A stretch of DNA of 64,000 nucleotides from Streptomyces achromogenes (GCF_030816715.1 NZ_JAUSYH010000001.1:4464001-4528000); one strand, 5' to 3'; shown: positions 34,647 through 44,188, counted from the first letter of the stretch. Numbers and translations are program-made. Notes: generated from the sequence alone by a model not told the origin.

Positions 34647-35924
34647 CTACTTCTTGGACGGGGACTTGGGGCGCTGCGGGCCGCCCTTGCGCTGCCCGGA
34701 CTGGGCCTTGCTGCGGCCGGCGCTACCGGGCTTGGGCGTGGCCTGCTTGGGGTCGCCGGCGGCTTGGGAGGGCTTGACGTCCTCCGGCTCGTCGGACTTG
34801 GTCAGCGAGGTGGTCTCGCCGGCCGCCTTGGGGGCGGTGGACTGGCGCTGGGACTTGGACTGCCGCTTGGGCTGCTGCCGCTTGGCGGCCGTGCTCGTCT
34901 GCGCGCCGTCCTCGGCCTGCGCGGCGGCCTGAGCCTCGTTCTTGATCACGGTGCCGTCGGCCTGGGCGGCGAAGCCCACCTTGGTCAGACCGTTGATGAA
35001 CTTGCGCTCGGCGTCGTTGCGGTCGCGGCCCTTGGCCACGATGGCCTTGACGATGGCCTTCTCGCTGCGGCTGCGGGTCTTGCCGTGGTGCGTGACGTGC
35101 TTGTACAGGCGCTCCAGGTACGCGGCCTGAGCCTTGGAACCCGGCGTCGGGTTGTTGCGGATCACGTACATCTGCTGGCCCATGGTCCACACGTTGGTGG
35201 TCAGCCAGTAGACGAGGACACCGACGGGGAAGTTGATGCCGAAGACGGCGAACATGACCGGGAAGACGTACATCAGCATCTTCTGCTGCTGCATGAACGG
35301 CGTCTTCACCGAGGTGTCGACGTTCTTCGTCATCAGCTGGCGCTGCGTGAAGAACTGCGAGGCCGACATCAGGACGATCATGATCGCGGTGACTACGCGG
35401 ACGTCGGTCAGCGAGGCGCCGAGCGACTCCACCTTCGCCGCGCCGTCGGTGAACTTCGCGGCCAACGGAGCACCGAAGATGTGCGCCTTCTGCGCGCTCT
35501 CCAGGAGGCTCTGGTTGATCACGCCGATGGTGTCGCCCGTCGCGATGCCGTTGAGCACGTGGTACAGGGCGAAGAAGAACGGGGACTGCGCCAGGATGGG
35601 AAGGCACGAGGAGAGCGGGTTGGTGCCCGTCTCCTTGTACAGCTTCATCATCTCTTCGGACTGACGCTGCTTGTCGTTCTTGTAGCGCTCCTGGATCTTC
35701 TTCATCTCGGGCTGGAGCGTCTGCATGGCCCGCGTCGACTTGATCTGCTTCACGAAGAGCGGGATCAGGCAGATACGGATCAGGATCACCAGGGACACGA
35801 TCGACAGGCCCCAGGCCCACCCGGTGTCGGGGCCGAAAATGGACCCGTACACCTTGTGGAACTGGACGATGACCCAGGAGACAGGTGTCGTGATGAAGCT
35901 GAAGAGGCTGGCAATCGTGTCCAC
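34647..35924 (-). CDS. yidC: Membrane protein insertase YidC
   Basis: The 425-residue Oxa1/YidC/Alb3 insertase folds membrane proteins with or without SecYEG. Core segments: YGSIFGPDTGWAWGLSIVSLVILIRICLIPLFVKQI, with the conserved hydrophilic-groove arginine in ILIRICLIPL, the coiled hairpin MQTLQPEMKKIQERYKNDKQRQSEEMMKLYKE, NPLSSCLPILAQSPFFFALYHVL, and later helices. No large periplasmic domain, as in Gram-positives. The C-terminal ~150 residues are Lys/Gln/Ser/Pro-rich and should bind ribosomes. It follows yidD by 3 bp. Confidence 0.96.
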   Translation of the reverse strand: MDTIASLFSFITTPVSWVIVQFHKVYGSIFGPDTGWAWGLSIVSLVILIRICLIPLFVKQIKSTRAMQTLQPEMKKIQERYKNDKQRQSEEMMKLYKETGTNPLSSCLPILAQSPFFFALYHVLNGIATGDTIGVINQSLLESAQKAHIFGAPLAAKFTDGAAKVESLGASLTDVRVVTAIMIVLMSASQFFTQRQLMTKNVDTSVKTPFMQQQKMLMYVFPVMFAVFGINFPVGVLVYWLTTNVWTMGQQMYVIRNNPTPGSKAQAAYLERLYKHVTHHGKTRSRSEKAIVKAIVAKGRDRNDAERKFINGLTKVGFAAQADGTVIKNEAQAAAQAEDGAQTSTAAKRQQPKRQSKSQRQSTAPKAAGETTSLTKSDEPEDVKPSQAAGDPKQATPKPGSAGRSKAQSGQRKGGPQRPKSPSKK

Positions 35925-35927
35925 TAA

Positions 35928-36281
35928 TCATGCTCCTTGGGCATGGGACGGTGTCTCTGCGGCCGGGCTCGAAGCAGTCGGGCCCTCGGTGGCCGTTTCG
36001 GCGGCGGAGGTCCCGCCCCTGCGTGCACGCCAGGCGTCACGCAACATTTCGTGCCACCGCGGGCGCTTGCGCGGCGGAACATGGTCCACGCCGCCGAGCG
36101 ACCACGGGTTGCACCGCAGGATGCGCCAGGCGGTGAGTGCCGTTCCCTTGATCGCACCGTGTCGGTCGATGGCCGTGTAGCCGTAGTGGGAGCACGACGG
36201 GTAGTACTTGCACACCGGCCCGAGCAGCGGACTGATCGTCCACTGGTAGAGCTTGATCAGAGCCAGCAGCGGGTACTTCAT
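35928..36281 (-). CDS. yidD: Membrane protein insertion efficiency factor YidD
   Basis: The 117-residue protein shows the diagnostic cysteine-containing core YYPSCSHYGYTAIDRHGAIKGTALTAWRILRCNPWSLGGVDHVP, with an amphipathic N-terminus (YPLLALIKLYQWTISPLLGP). The C-terminal ~40 residues form a low-complexity extension. It overlaps rnpA by 4 bp and touches yidC, indicating coupled translation. Confidence 0.95.
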   Translation of the reverse strand: MKYPLLALIKLYQWTISPLLGPVCKYYPSCSHYGYTAIDRHGAIKGTALTAWRILRCNPWSLGGVDHVPPRKRPRWHEMLRDAWRARRGGTSAAETATEGPTASSPAAETPSHAQGA

Positions 36282-36649
36282 CGCGCGCCCCCTCCCAGTA
36301 GCCGTTCGAGGGCGGCATCCAGGTCTTGGGCCAGCTGTGCGTGGTCGGCGTCGCCCGCCCCGGGCAACGCCCGTACGACTACCAGGCTACCGGGGGGAAA
36401 CCGGGTGACTCTCTCGCGCATCAGGTGACGCAGTCTGCGCTTGACCTTGTTGCGCACGACCGCGCCGCCCACAGCCTTGCTCACGACGAAACCCGCACGC
36501 GTCGGGGGAGCGCTCTCCCCAGGCGCGTGCGGGTCCGTGGCACCGCTTCGAAAATGGACCACGAGGGTCGGGCGGCCGGCCCGACGACCTCGTCGTACCG
36601 CGGTCGCGAAGTCCTCGCGCCGCCTCAGCCGATGCTCGGTAGGCAGCAC
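36278..36649 (-). CDS. rnpA: Ribonuclease P protein component
   Basis: The 123-residue basic protein helps the RNA component mature tRNA 5' ends. It has the canonical start LPTEHRLRRREDFATAVRRGRR and the RNR signature RNKVKRRLRHLMRE around residue 75-90. GTG 36649 lies 21 bp downstream of rpmH. The window has no rnpB gene. Confidence 0.95.
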   Translation of the reverse strand: MLPTEHRLRRREDFATAVRRGRRAGRPTLVVHFRSGATDPHAPGESAPPTRAGFVVSKAVGGAVVRNKVKRRLRHLMRERVTRFPPGSLVVVRALPGAGDADHAQLAQDLDAALERLLGGGAR

Positions 36650-36670
36650 GACGTCATGACCTGATCAGGC

Positions 36671-36808
36671 TCAGGCGGACAGGTTCGCGCGACCCTTGCT
36701 GCGGCGGTTCGCGAGAATCGCGCGACCGGCACGGGTGCGCATCCGCAGGCGGAAGCCGTGGGTCTTGGCACGACGGCGGTTGTTCGGCTGGAAGGTGCGC
36801 TTGCTCAC
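36671..36808 (-). CDS. rpmH: 50S ribosomal protein L34
   Basis: A 45-residue, strongly basic protein (MSKRTFQPNNRRRAKTHGFR and onward, ending RSKGRANLSA), standard for L34. It starts at GTG 36808. It is the promoter-proximal gene of the leftward cluster and diverges from dnaA, the universal arrangement next to bacterial origins. Confidence 0.97.
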   Translation of the reverse strand: MSKRTFQPNNRRRAKTHGFRLRMRTRAGRAILANRRSKGRANLSA

Positions 36809-37185
36809 TCGGGGGCTCCAGAAATCAATCGGTGGTGGCGGGGTGCCGTCCTGGCTGTCACCGTGCGCCCACGAGGTAGCTCGCGGTCAACGCCCGAGTG
36901 CACCGCTTCCCGATCACCTGACGCGATCTGTGCCCATCGGAGGCAGGCGGCAGCAGCCATCGACAACTCGACCTGGTTACGGTACGCGCGGCTACGCCAT
37001 CCGGTCAAACGGGCGGTCACAGGGAGACACTGTCCACAGCCTGGGGACAACAACTTGAACCGTACCCGTCGCCCTGACTACCGTGGCTGAACTCCGATTC
37101 GTTCCTTTGTCCCTGCCCCCGCCCGATATGAATCCCGACCGTCCCACACTCACACGTTCGTGGGACCCACGAGAGAGCGTGCCCT
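36809..37185. promoter_or_regulatory. rpmH-dnaA divergent promoter region with inverted DnaA-box pair
   Basis: This 377-bp gap carries the promoters of rpmH and dnaA. CTGTCCACA (37030-37038) and TGGGGACAA (37042-37050) are one-mismatch DnaA boxes in opposite orientation, three bases apart. DnaA autorepression through promoter boxes is known in Streptomyces. The dnaA start codon is 136 bp further on. Confidence 0.7.
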
Positions 37186-39183
37186 GTGGCTGACGTGCCT
37201 GCCGATCTTGCCGCAGTGTGGCCACGAGTACTGGAGCAGCTCCTCGGGGAGGGACGCGCCCAGGGCGTCGAGGGGAAGGACGAACGCTGGATCCGCCGCT
37301 GCCAGCCGCTCGCGCTGGTCGCCGACACCGCCCTGCTGGCCGTGCCGAACGAGTTCGCCAAGACCGTGCTGGAAGGCCGGCTCGCGCCGATCGTCAGTGA
37401 GACGCTGAGCCGCGAGTGCGGCCGCCCCATCCGCATCGCGATCACCGTCGACGACTCGGTCGGCGAACCCTCGCCGCCGGCACCGCCCGCCCAGCACGCG
37501 CGCTACGACGAGCCCGAGCTCCCCGCCGGGCCCTACGACGGTCAGGACGGCCGGTACGAATCCGGGAACCAGTCCGCGTACGACGGCCGCTACGAGGGCT
37601 ACGGCCGCCACCGCGCCGACCAGCTGCCCCCGGGGCCGGGCGACCAGCTGCCCGGTTCACGCGCCGACCAGCCGCCCGGCTCCCGCCCGGACCAGCTGCC
37701 CACCGCGCGCCCGGCGTACCCGTCGGAGTACCAGCGCCCCGAGCCGGGCGCCTGGCCGCGGCCGCAGCAGGACGAGTACGGCTGGCAGCAGCAGCGGCTC
37801 GGCTTCCCGGAGCGCGACCCCTACGCGTCGCCCTCGTCCCACGACTCCTACGGCGGGCCCCCGGCCCAGGACCCGTACGGCTCGCCCTCGCAGGACTCCT
37901 ACGGCCCGACGTCCCAGGACTACCGCCCCCAGCCTGTGGACCGTCCGCCGTACGACCGCAAGCGCTCGGAGTACGAGCCGTCGCGCTCCGACTACGACCA
38001 GCGCGACCCCGGCCGGCGTGAGCTGTCCGAGCCGCAGGCCGGTCCCGGGCGCCCGCACCGCGGCGGTCCGGCAGGCCCCGGCCAGGGCGGCGCGGGCGGG
38101 TCCGCAGGGCCGTCCTCGCAGTCGCCGGCGACGGCCGGTCCCGGGGAGCCGACCGCGCGGCTGAACCCGAAGTACCTCTTCGACACGTTCGTCATCGGCG
38201 CCTCCAACCGGTTCGCACACGCGGCCGCCGTCGCCGTCGCCGAGGCGCCCGCGAAGGCCTACAACCCCCTGTTCATCTACGGGGAGTCGGGCCTCGGCAA
38301 GACGCACCTCCTGCACGCCATCGGGCACTACGCGCGGAGCCTGTACCCGGGGACGCGCGTGCGGTACGTGAGCTCGGAGGAGTTCACCAACGAGTTCATC
38401 AACTCCATCCGGGACGGCAAGGGCGACAGCTTCCGCAAGCGGTACCGCGAGATGGACATCCTGCTCGTCGACGACATCCAGTTCCTCGCGGACAAGGAGT
38501 CGACGCAGGAGGAGTTCTTCCACACGTTCAACACCCTCCACAACGCCAACAAGCAGATCGTGCTCTCCAGCGACCGGCCGCCCCGGCAGCTGGTGACCCT
38601 CGAGGACCGGTTGCGCAACCGCTTCGAGTGGGGCCTGACCACCGACGTCCAGCCGCCGGAGCTGGAGACGCGCATCGCGATCCTGCGCAAGAAGGCGGTG
38701 CAGGAGCAGCTGAACGCCCCGCCGGAGGTGCTGGAGTTCATCGCCTCGCGGATCTCCCGCAACATCCGTGAGCTGGAGGGCGCGCTGATCCGGGTGACGG
38801 CGTTCGCGTCGCTCAACCGGCAGCCGGTGGACCTTGGCCTGACGGAGATCGTCCTCAAGGACCTGATCCCCGGCGGCGAGGACTCGGCCCCCGAGATCAC
38901 CTCGACGGCCATCATGGGCGCGACCGCCGACTACTTCGGCCTCACCATCGAGGATCTCTGCGGCACCTCGCGCGGGCGCGCGCTGGTCACGGCCCGGCAG
39001 ATCGCCATGTACCTGTGCCGCGAACTGACGGACCTGTCGCTGCCGAAGATCGGCGCGCTGTTCGGCGGCCGCGACCACACGACCGTGATGCACGCGGACC
39101 GCAAGATCCGCAATCTGATGGCCGAGCGGCGCTCCATCTACAACCAGGTGACCGAGCTGACGAACCGCATCAAGAACGGCTGA
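37186..39183 (+). CDS. dnaA: Chromosomal replication initiator DnaA
   Basis: The 665-residue protein has domain I (1-90, ADLAAVWPRVLEQLL; helicase and regulator contacts), an exceptionally long domain II (about 91-325, rich in Pro, Gly, Asp, Tyr, Arg and Gln), AAA+ domain III from 326 (Walker A GESGLGKT at 366-373; Walker B LLVDDIQFL at 426) and domain IV with the DnaA signature FGGRDHTTVMHA near 627-638, which reads DnaA boxes. E. coli DnaA has 467 residues; the difference is all domain II, as in other Streptomyces. GTG 37186 is chosen for MADVPADLAAV. Confidence 0.97.
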   Translation: MADVPADLAAVWPRVLEQLLGEGRAQGVEGKDERWIRRCQPLALVADTALLAVPNEFAKTVLEGRLAPIVSETLSRECGRPIRIAITVDDSVGEPSPPAPPAQHARYDEPELPAGPYDGQDGRYESGNQSAYDGRYEGYGRHRADQLPPGPGDQLPGSRADQPPGSRPDQLPTARPAYPSEYQRPEPGAWPRPQQDEYGWQQQRLGFPERDPYASPSSHDSYGGPPAQDPYGSPSQDSYGPTSQDYRPQPVDRPPYDRKRSEYEPSRSDYDQRDPGRRELSEPQAGPGRPHRGGPAGPGQGGAGGSAGPSSQSPATAGPGEPTARLNPKYLFDTFVIGASNRFAHAAAVAVAEAPAKAYNPLFIYGESGLGKTHLLHAIGHYARSLYPGTRVRYVSSEEFTNEFINSIRDGKGDSFRKRYREMDILLVDDIQFLADKESTQEEFFHTFNTLHNANKQIVLSSDRPPRQLVTLEDRLRNRFEWGLTTDVQPPELETRIAILRKKAVQEQLNAPPEVLEFIASRISRNIRELEGALIRVTAFASLNRQPVDLGLTEIVLKDLIPGGEDSAPEITSTAIMGATADYFGLTIEDLCGTSRGRALVTARQIAMYLCRELTDLSLPKIGALFGGRDHTTVMHADRKIRNLMAERRSIYNQVTELTNRIKNG

Positions 39184-40252
39184 CACGGCGCAGGGCACCA
39201 TCGCGTGCTCGCGCCGGGAGAGCGGCGTCGCCTACTCGCCTAGAGCGCCCCTGGAGAGGCTTCCGGGGGCGCTTCTCGTCGTTCCGCGGGTCGCGCGGGA
39301 ATCGCCGGGCCGTCTCTCTCCGAGGCGCGCCCCGCGCCCCGCGACCGTCCGCGGCCCCTCCGAGGCCCCATGGCGACCGTCCGCAGCCCCTTCGCGGGTC
39401 GCTCGCGGGCCGCCCGCCGTCCCCCCGGCACATCCGCCGGTCGTACGCCGGCCGTACACCGCTCACCCGCTGTTCGAATACGAGCCAGGGTTACGGCCTC
39501 CCTCCACAGATTCGGTGACTTTCTCCCGTCCACACCCTGGGGACCGGGAAGTTGTTCAGACTGTGTCCACAGGTGAACGGGGTGCGGGAGGATCTCACCA
39601 GGTCACCTGGCTGTGGATTCGTGGACAAAGGTTGTCCACAGGCTGTGGACAAGGAATCGGTCCACAGCCTGTGCACGGAGTTGTCCACCGACTGCCCACA
39701 GGCTGCGGCCGGTTGTCCCCAGCGATCTTGTGCTTCTCCACATGTCTGTCCACTGTTCGGCAACTCGCCGCGCGTTCTCACCGGCTCGAGTGAAAGGCGT
39801 CACACGAAGGTGCCGGAGCGCCCTGTGGGAAACGGCGCCAAACCTGGGGACGAGGCTGGGGAGAACTCGGCCCTCCCTGTGCACGGTGTGTGCAGAACTT
39901 TCTGTTCTCCACAGAAGGGCCCGGTTGTCCACCGGCTCCACCCACAGGGTCGGTGGACAAAATATTGCCCCTGAGCTGCGGAAACGCGGTTATCCACTGT
40001 ATCCACAGCCCCTACTACTACTCCCGACTAGAGAGAGCGAGAAATCCGTTTAGAAGGGGGTCCTGTGCACAACTCGCTCTTCGGTGCCCGGCCGCCCCTC
40101 GTCACGACTTGACCCCGAGGGGCACCTACTGTCAGTGCGGTGCGTCAGACTGGTCCCCGTTGGTCCTGCCCCTCACCGGGGCCGACCACACCGAGACAGC
40201 GACGGAAGCCAGGCAGGGCGAGAAGCGCCGGCAACAGCAGGAGGCGGCAAGA
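39184..40252. other. Chromosomal origin of replication, oriC
   Basis: This 1,069-bp dnaA-dnaN gap holds the DnaA-box array. Exact boxes: TTGTCCACA at 39632-39640 (+) and TGTGGACAA at 39644-39652 (-). One-mismatch boxes: 39563-39571, 39681-39689, 39713-39721, 39734-39742, 39905-39913, 39925-39933, 39990-39998 and 39999-40007 on the plus strand, and 39620-39628, 39952-39960 and 40064-40072 on the minus strand. The boxes fall into two clusters (39560-39760 and 39900-40075). The only AT-rich patch, ACAAAATATTG, is at 39957-39967 in the second cluster. The first 300 bp after dnaA are box-poor. Confidence 0.95.
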
Positions 40253-41383
40253 GTGAAGATCCGGGTGGAACGCGACGTACTCGCGGAGGCCGTGGCCTGG
40301 GCGGCGCGCAGCCTCCCGGCCCGCCCGCCGGCGCCGGTCCTCGCCGGCCTGCTGCTGAAGGCGGAGGACGGGCAGCTGAGCCTGTCCAGCTTCGACTACG
40401 AGGTCTCCGCCCGGGTCTCGGTGGACGCCGAGACCGAGGAGGAGGGCACGGTCCTCGTCTCCGGCCGGCTCCTCGCCGACATCTGCCGCGCTCTGCCCAA
40501 CCGCCCGGTGGAGATCTCCACAGACGGTGTACGGGCGACGGTGGTCTGCGGTTCCTCGCGGTTCACCCTCCACACGCTGCCGGTGGAGGAGTACCCGTCG
40601 CTGCCGCAGATGCCGAACGCGACGGGCACGGTCCCCGGCGAGGTCTTCGCCTCCGCGGCCGCCCAGGTCGCCATCGCCGCCGGGCGCGACGACACGCTGC
40701 CGGTGCTGACCGGCGTGCGCATCGAGATCGAGGGCGACACCGTCACGCTCGCCTCCACCGACCGCTATCGCTTCGCCGTCCGCGAGTTCCTGTGGAAGCC
40801 GGAGAACCCCGAGGCCTCCGCGGTCGCCCTGGTGCCCGCCAAGACGCTCCTGGACACCGCCAAGGCCCTCACGAGCGGCGACAGCGTCACCCTGGCGCTG
40901 TCGGGCGGCGGCTCGGGCGAAGGCCTGATCGGCTTCGAGGGCGCGGGCCGGCGCACCACGACGCGCCTGCTGGAGGGCGACCTCCCGAAGTACCGCACGC
41001 TGTTCCCGACCGAGTTCAACTCCGTCGCCGTGATCGAGACCGCCCCCTTCGTGGAGGCCGTCAAGCGCGTGGCGCTGGTCGCGGAGCGCAACACCCCGGT
41101 GCGGCTCAGCTTCGAGCAGGGCGTGCTCATCCTGGAGGCCGGTTCCAGCGACGACGCACAGGCTGTGGAGCGGGTCGACGCCCAGCTCGAGGGCGACGAC
41201 ATCTCGATCGCCTTCAACCCGACCTTCCTGCTGGACGGCCTGAGTGCCATCGACTCCCCGGTCGCCCAGCTGTCCTTCACGACGTCCACCAAGCCCGCGC
41301 TGCTCAGCGGCAAGCCCGCGCTGGACGCGGAGGCGGACGACGCCTACAAGTACCTGATCATGCCGGTGCGGCTGAGCGGCTGA
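40253..41383 (+). CDS. dnaN: DNA polymerase III beta subunit (sliding clamp)
   Basis: The 376-residue protein is made of three clamp domains (about 1-120, 130-250 and 255-376) with the usual sequence landmarks (LPVLTGVRIEIEGDTVTLASTDRYRFAVRE; C-terminal YLIMPVRLSG forming the partner-binding pocket). GTG 40253 is selected because the protein then starts MKIRVERDVLAEAV, with GGAGGCGGCAAGA before it; longer frames into oriC are not supported. Confidence 0.97.
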   Translation: MKIRVERDVLAEAVAWAARSLPARPPAPVLAGLLLKAEDGQLSLSSFDYEVSARVSVDAETEEEGTVLVSGRLLADICRALPNRPVEISTDGVRATVVCGSSRFTLHTLPVEEYPSLPQMPNATGTVPGEVFASAAAQVAIAAGRDDTLPVLTGVRIEIEGDTVTLASTDRYRFAVREFLWKPENPEASAVALVPAKTLLDTAKALTSGDSVTLALSGGGSGEGLIGFEGAGRRTTTRLLEGDLPKYRTLFPTEFNSVAVIETAPFVEAVKRVALVAERNTPVRLSFEQGVLILEAGSSDDAQAVERVDAQLEGDDISIAFNPTFLLDGLSAIDSPVAQLSFTTSTKPALLSGKPALDAEADDAYKYLIMPVRLSG

Positions 41384-41409
41384 GCGGTCGGCGGCCCGGT
41401 CGCCCGAGG

Positions 41410-41452
41410 TCGTCCACAGGCTGTGGCCGAACGGTCCACGGACTGTGGACGA
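41410..41452. promoter_or_regulatory. Two inverted DnaA-box-like pairs between dnaN and gnd
   Basis: TCGTCCACA-N3-TGTGGCCGA (41410-41430) and CGGTCCACG-N3-TGTGGACGA (41432-41452) repeat the geometry of the exact oriC pair with one or two mismatches per box. They lie just beyond the dnaN stop. Confidence 0.5.
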
Positions 41453-41586
41453 AGCCGCAGGTGAGCGGCGGGATGGGTGGTACGTCTGAGCGCGTATGCC
41501 CACAGGTGTGCGTGAGGGTCCGGGTCTAGGCTCGGACTGGGGCACGAGGTGCCTCACACGCCACACAGCGACCTAAGGAACAACTG

Positions 41587-42462
41587 ATGGAGCTCGGTCT
41601 CGTCGGCCTCGGCAAGATGGGCGGCAACATGCGCGAGCGGATCCGCCGCGCCGGCCACACCGTCGTCGGATTCGACCGCAACCCGGACCTCGCCGACGTC
41701 CACAGCCTCGAAGAGCTGGTGGGCAAGCTCAAGGGCCCGCGCGTGGTCTGGGTGATGGTTCCGGCCGGCGCCGCCACCCAGTCGACCGTCGACGAGCTCG
41801 CCGAGCTGCTGGAGCCCGGCGACGTCGTGGTGGACGGCGGCAACTCCCGCTGGACGGACGACGAGAAGCACGCAGAGGAGCTCGCCGCCAAGGGCATCGG
41901 GTTCGTCGACTGCGGTGTCTCCGGCGGCGTCTGGGGCCTGGAGAACGGCTACGCGCTGATGTACGGCGGCGAGGCGGCGAACGTCGCCAAGGTGCAGCCG
42001 GTCTTCGACGCGCTCAAGCCCGAGGGCGCCTTCGGCGCGGTGCACGCCGGCAAGGTCGGCGCCGGCCACTTCGCCAAGATGGTCCACAACGGCATCGAGT
42101 ACGCCATGATGCAGGCCTACGCCGAGGGCTGGGAACTGCTCGAGAAGGTCGACTCGGTCACGGACGTGCGCGAGGTCTTCCGGTCCTGGCAGGAGGGCAC
42201 GGTCATCCGGTCCTGGCTGCTGGACCTGGCCGTCAACGCCCTCGACGAGGACGAGCACCTCGACAAGCTGCGCGGCTTCGCCCAGGACTCGGGCGAGGGC
42301 CGGTGGACGGTCGAGGCGGCCATCGACAACGCCGTGCCGCTGCCCGCGATCACGGCCTCGCTGTTCGCGCGGTTCGCCTCCCGGCAGGACGACTCGCCGC
42401 AGATGAAGATGATCGCCGCGTTGCGCAACCAGTTCGGCGGCCACGCCGTCGAGAAGAAGTAA
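41587..42462 (+). CDS. gnd: 6-phosphogluconate dehydrogenase (decarboxylating), short form
   Basis: The 291-residue oxidoreductase of the pentose-phosphate pathway makes ribulose 5-phosphate, CO2 and reduced nucleotide. It has a Rossmann GLVGLGKMGGNM at the N-terminus, GDVVVDGGNSRW, the substrate motif GVSGGVWGLENGYALM and the catalytic lysine in GAGHFAKMVHNGIEYAMMQA. It belongs to the short (about 300-residue) GntZ-type, half the C-terminal domain of the 470-residue enzyme. Its location between dnaN and recF is typical of actinomycetes. Confidence 0.95.
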   Translation: MELGLVGLGKMGGNMRERIRRAGHTVVGFDRNPDLADVHSLEELVGKLKGPRVVWVMVPAGAATQSTVDELAELLEPGDVVVDGGNSRWTDDEKHAEELAAKGIGFVDCGVSGGVWGLENGYALMYGGEAANVAKVQPVFDALKPEGAFGAVHAGKVGAGHFAKMVHNGIEYAMMQAYAEGWELLEKVDSVTDVREVFRSWQEGTVIRSWLLDLAVNALDEDEHLDKLRGFAQDSGEGRWTVEAAIDNAVPLPAITASLFARFASRQDDSPQMKMIAALRNQFGGHAVEKK

Positions 42463-42527
42463 TCCACAGGGTCGCCCCCGCGATCCACCACCGCGATTCA
42501 CCACCCTGGGGAGGTCGGCGAACGACC

Positions 42528-43649
42528 ATGCACGTCACGCATCTGTCGCTGGCCGACTTCCGCTCGTACGCCCGGGTCGAAGTTCCGCTCGACCCGGGCG
42601 TCACCGCTTTCGTGGGCCCCAACGGGCAGGGCAAGACCAACCTCGTCGAGGCCGTCGGCTACCTCGCCACCCTCGGCAGCCACCGGGTCTCCTCGGACGC
42701 CCCCCTGGTCCGCATGGGCGCCGACCGCGCGATCGTACGGGCGCAGGTCAGACAGGGCGAGCGGCAGCAGCTGATCGAACTGGAGCTGAACCCCGGCAAG
42801 GCCAATCGGGCCCGCATCAACAGGTCGTCGCAGGTCAGACCGCGTGACGTGCTGGGCATCGTACGGACCGTGCTGTTCGCGCCGGAGGATCTCGCGCTGG
42901 TGAAGGGCGACCCGGGCGAGCGCCGCCGTTTCCTCGACGAGCTGATCACCGCGCGCTCCCCGCGGATGGCGGGGGTGCGCTCGGACTACGAGCGGGTGCT
43001 CAAGCAGCGCAACACGCTGTTGAAGTCCGCCGCGCTCGCGCGCCGGCACGGCGGCCGTTCCATGGACCTGTCGACGCTCGACGTGTGGGACCAGCACCTC
43101 GCGCGCGTGGGCGCCGAGCTGCTCGCCCGGCGCCTCGACCTGGTCGCCGCCCTCCAGCCGCTCGCCGACAAGGCGTACGAGCAGCTTGCGCCCGGCGGCG
43201 GGCCCGTGGCCCTGGAGTACAGGCCGTCGGCGCCGGGCGAGGCGCACACGCGTGACGACCTCTACGAACAGCTGACGGCCGCCCTCGCGGAGACCCGCAA
43301 GCAGGAGATCGAGCGGGGCGTCACCCTCGTCGGGCCGCACCGGGACGACCTCCTGCTCAAGCTCGGACAGCTGCCCGCGAAGGGGTACGCCTCGCACGGC
43401 GAGTCCTGGTCGTACGCGCTGGCGCTGCGGCTGGCCTCGTACGACCTGCTGCGGGCGGAGGGCAACGAGCCGGTCCTGGTCCTGGACGACGTCTTCGCCG
43501 AACTGGACGCCCGCCGGCGGGAGCGGCTGGCGGAGCTGGTCGCGCCCGGCGAGCAGGTGCTGGTGACGGCCGCGGTCGACGACGACGTGCCGCATGTGCT
43601 CGCCGGAGCGCGGTACACGGTGTCCGAGGGGACGGTGGAGCGCGTATGA
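42528..43649 (+). CDS. recF: DNA replication/repair protein RecF
   Basis: The 373-residue SMC-like ATPase loads RecA at gaps. Starts MHVTHLSLADFRSYARVEVPL; Walker A GPNGQGKTN at about 34-42; signature and Walker B LVLDDVFAELDARR near 320. ATG 42528 has GGGGAGG upstream. Its last four bases overlap the start of the dciA gene (ATGA). Confidence 0.96.
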   Translation: MHVTHLSLADFRSYARVEVPLDPGVTAFVGPNGQGKTNLVEAVGYLATLGSHRVSSDAPLVRMGADRAIVRAQVRQGERQQLIELELNPGKANRARINRSSQVRPRDVLGIVRTVLFAPEDLALVKGDPGERRRFLDELITARSPRMAGVRSDYERVLKQRNTLLKSAALARRHGGRSMDLSTLDVWDQHLARVGAELLARRLDLVAALQPLADKAYEQLAPGGGPVALEYRPSAPGEAHTRDDLYEQLTAALAETRKQEIERGVTLVGPHRDDLLLKLGQLPAKGYASHGESWSYALALRLASYDLLRAEGNEPVLVLDDVFAELDARRRERLAELVAPGEQVLVTAAVDDDVPHVLAGARYTVSEGTVERV

Positions 43650-44188
43650 GCGGCGCCGACGAGCCCGCCCCGAAGAAGCGGGCGCCCGAGCCGTCCGGAG
43701 TCGACCTCGCGCGCGTGGCGCTCAGGGCGGCGCGGGAGCAGGCACGCGCGCGCGGGGACGCGGCGCAGCAGAGGAAGCAGGTCCGGCGCGGGGCCGGGTT
43801 GCGCTCCGGGGCGCGCGCGGACGGCCGCGACCCGATGGCGCTGGGCGCCGCGATCAACCGGCTGCTCAACGAGCGCGGCTGGGAGGCGCCGGCCGCGGTG
43901 GGCGGCGTGATGGGCCGGTGGCCGCAGATCGTCGGCGAGGACGTGGCGAAGCACTGTGTGCCCGAGAGGTACGACGACGAGGAGCGGACGCTGGTCGTGC
44001 GCTGTGACTCGACGGCCTGGGCGACGAACCTGCGGCTGCTCGCCCCGACGCTGGTGGCGCGTCTCAACGAGGATCTGGGGCACGGCGCGGTGCGGTTGAT
44101 CAAGGTGCTGGGCCCGGGCGGCCCGGTGCGCCGTTACGGCCCTCTGAGGGCCCCGGGAAGCACCGGTCCGGGCGACACCTACGGGTGA
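43646..44188 (+). CDS. dciA: DciA-type helicase-loading factor (DUF721)
   Basis: The 180-residue protein has a basic, unstructured N-terminus (1-60) and the DUF721/DciA domain (about 65-165: LGAAINRLLNERGWEAPAAVGGVMGRWPQIVGEDVAKHCVPERY and LVVRCDSTAWATNLRLLAPTLVARLNEDLG). DciA is the ancestral loader for DnaB in bacteria without DnaC/DnaI. It overlaps recF by four bases and precedes gyrB. Confidence 0.92.
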   Translation: MSGADEPAPKKRAPEPSGVDLARVALRAAREQARARGDAAQQRKQVRRGAGLRSGARADGRDPMALGAAINRLLNERGWEAPAAVGGVMGRWPQIVGEDVAKHCVPERYDDEERTLVVRCDSTAWATNLRLLAPTLVARLNEDLGHGAVRLIKVLGPGGPVRRYGPLRAPGSTGPGDTYG

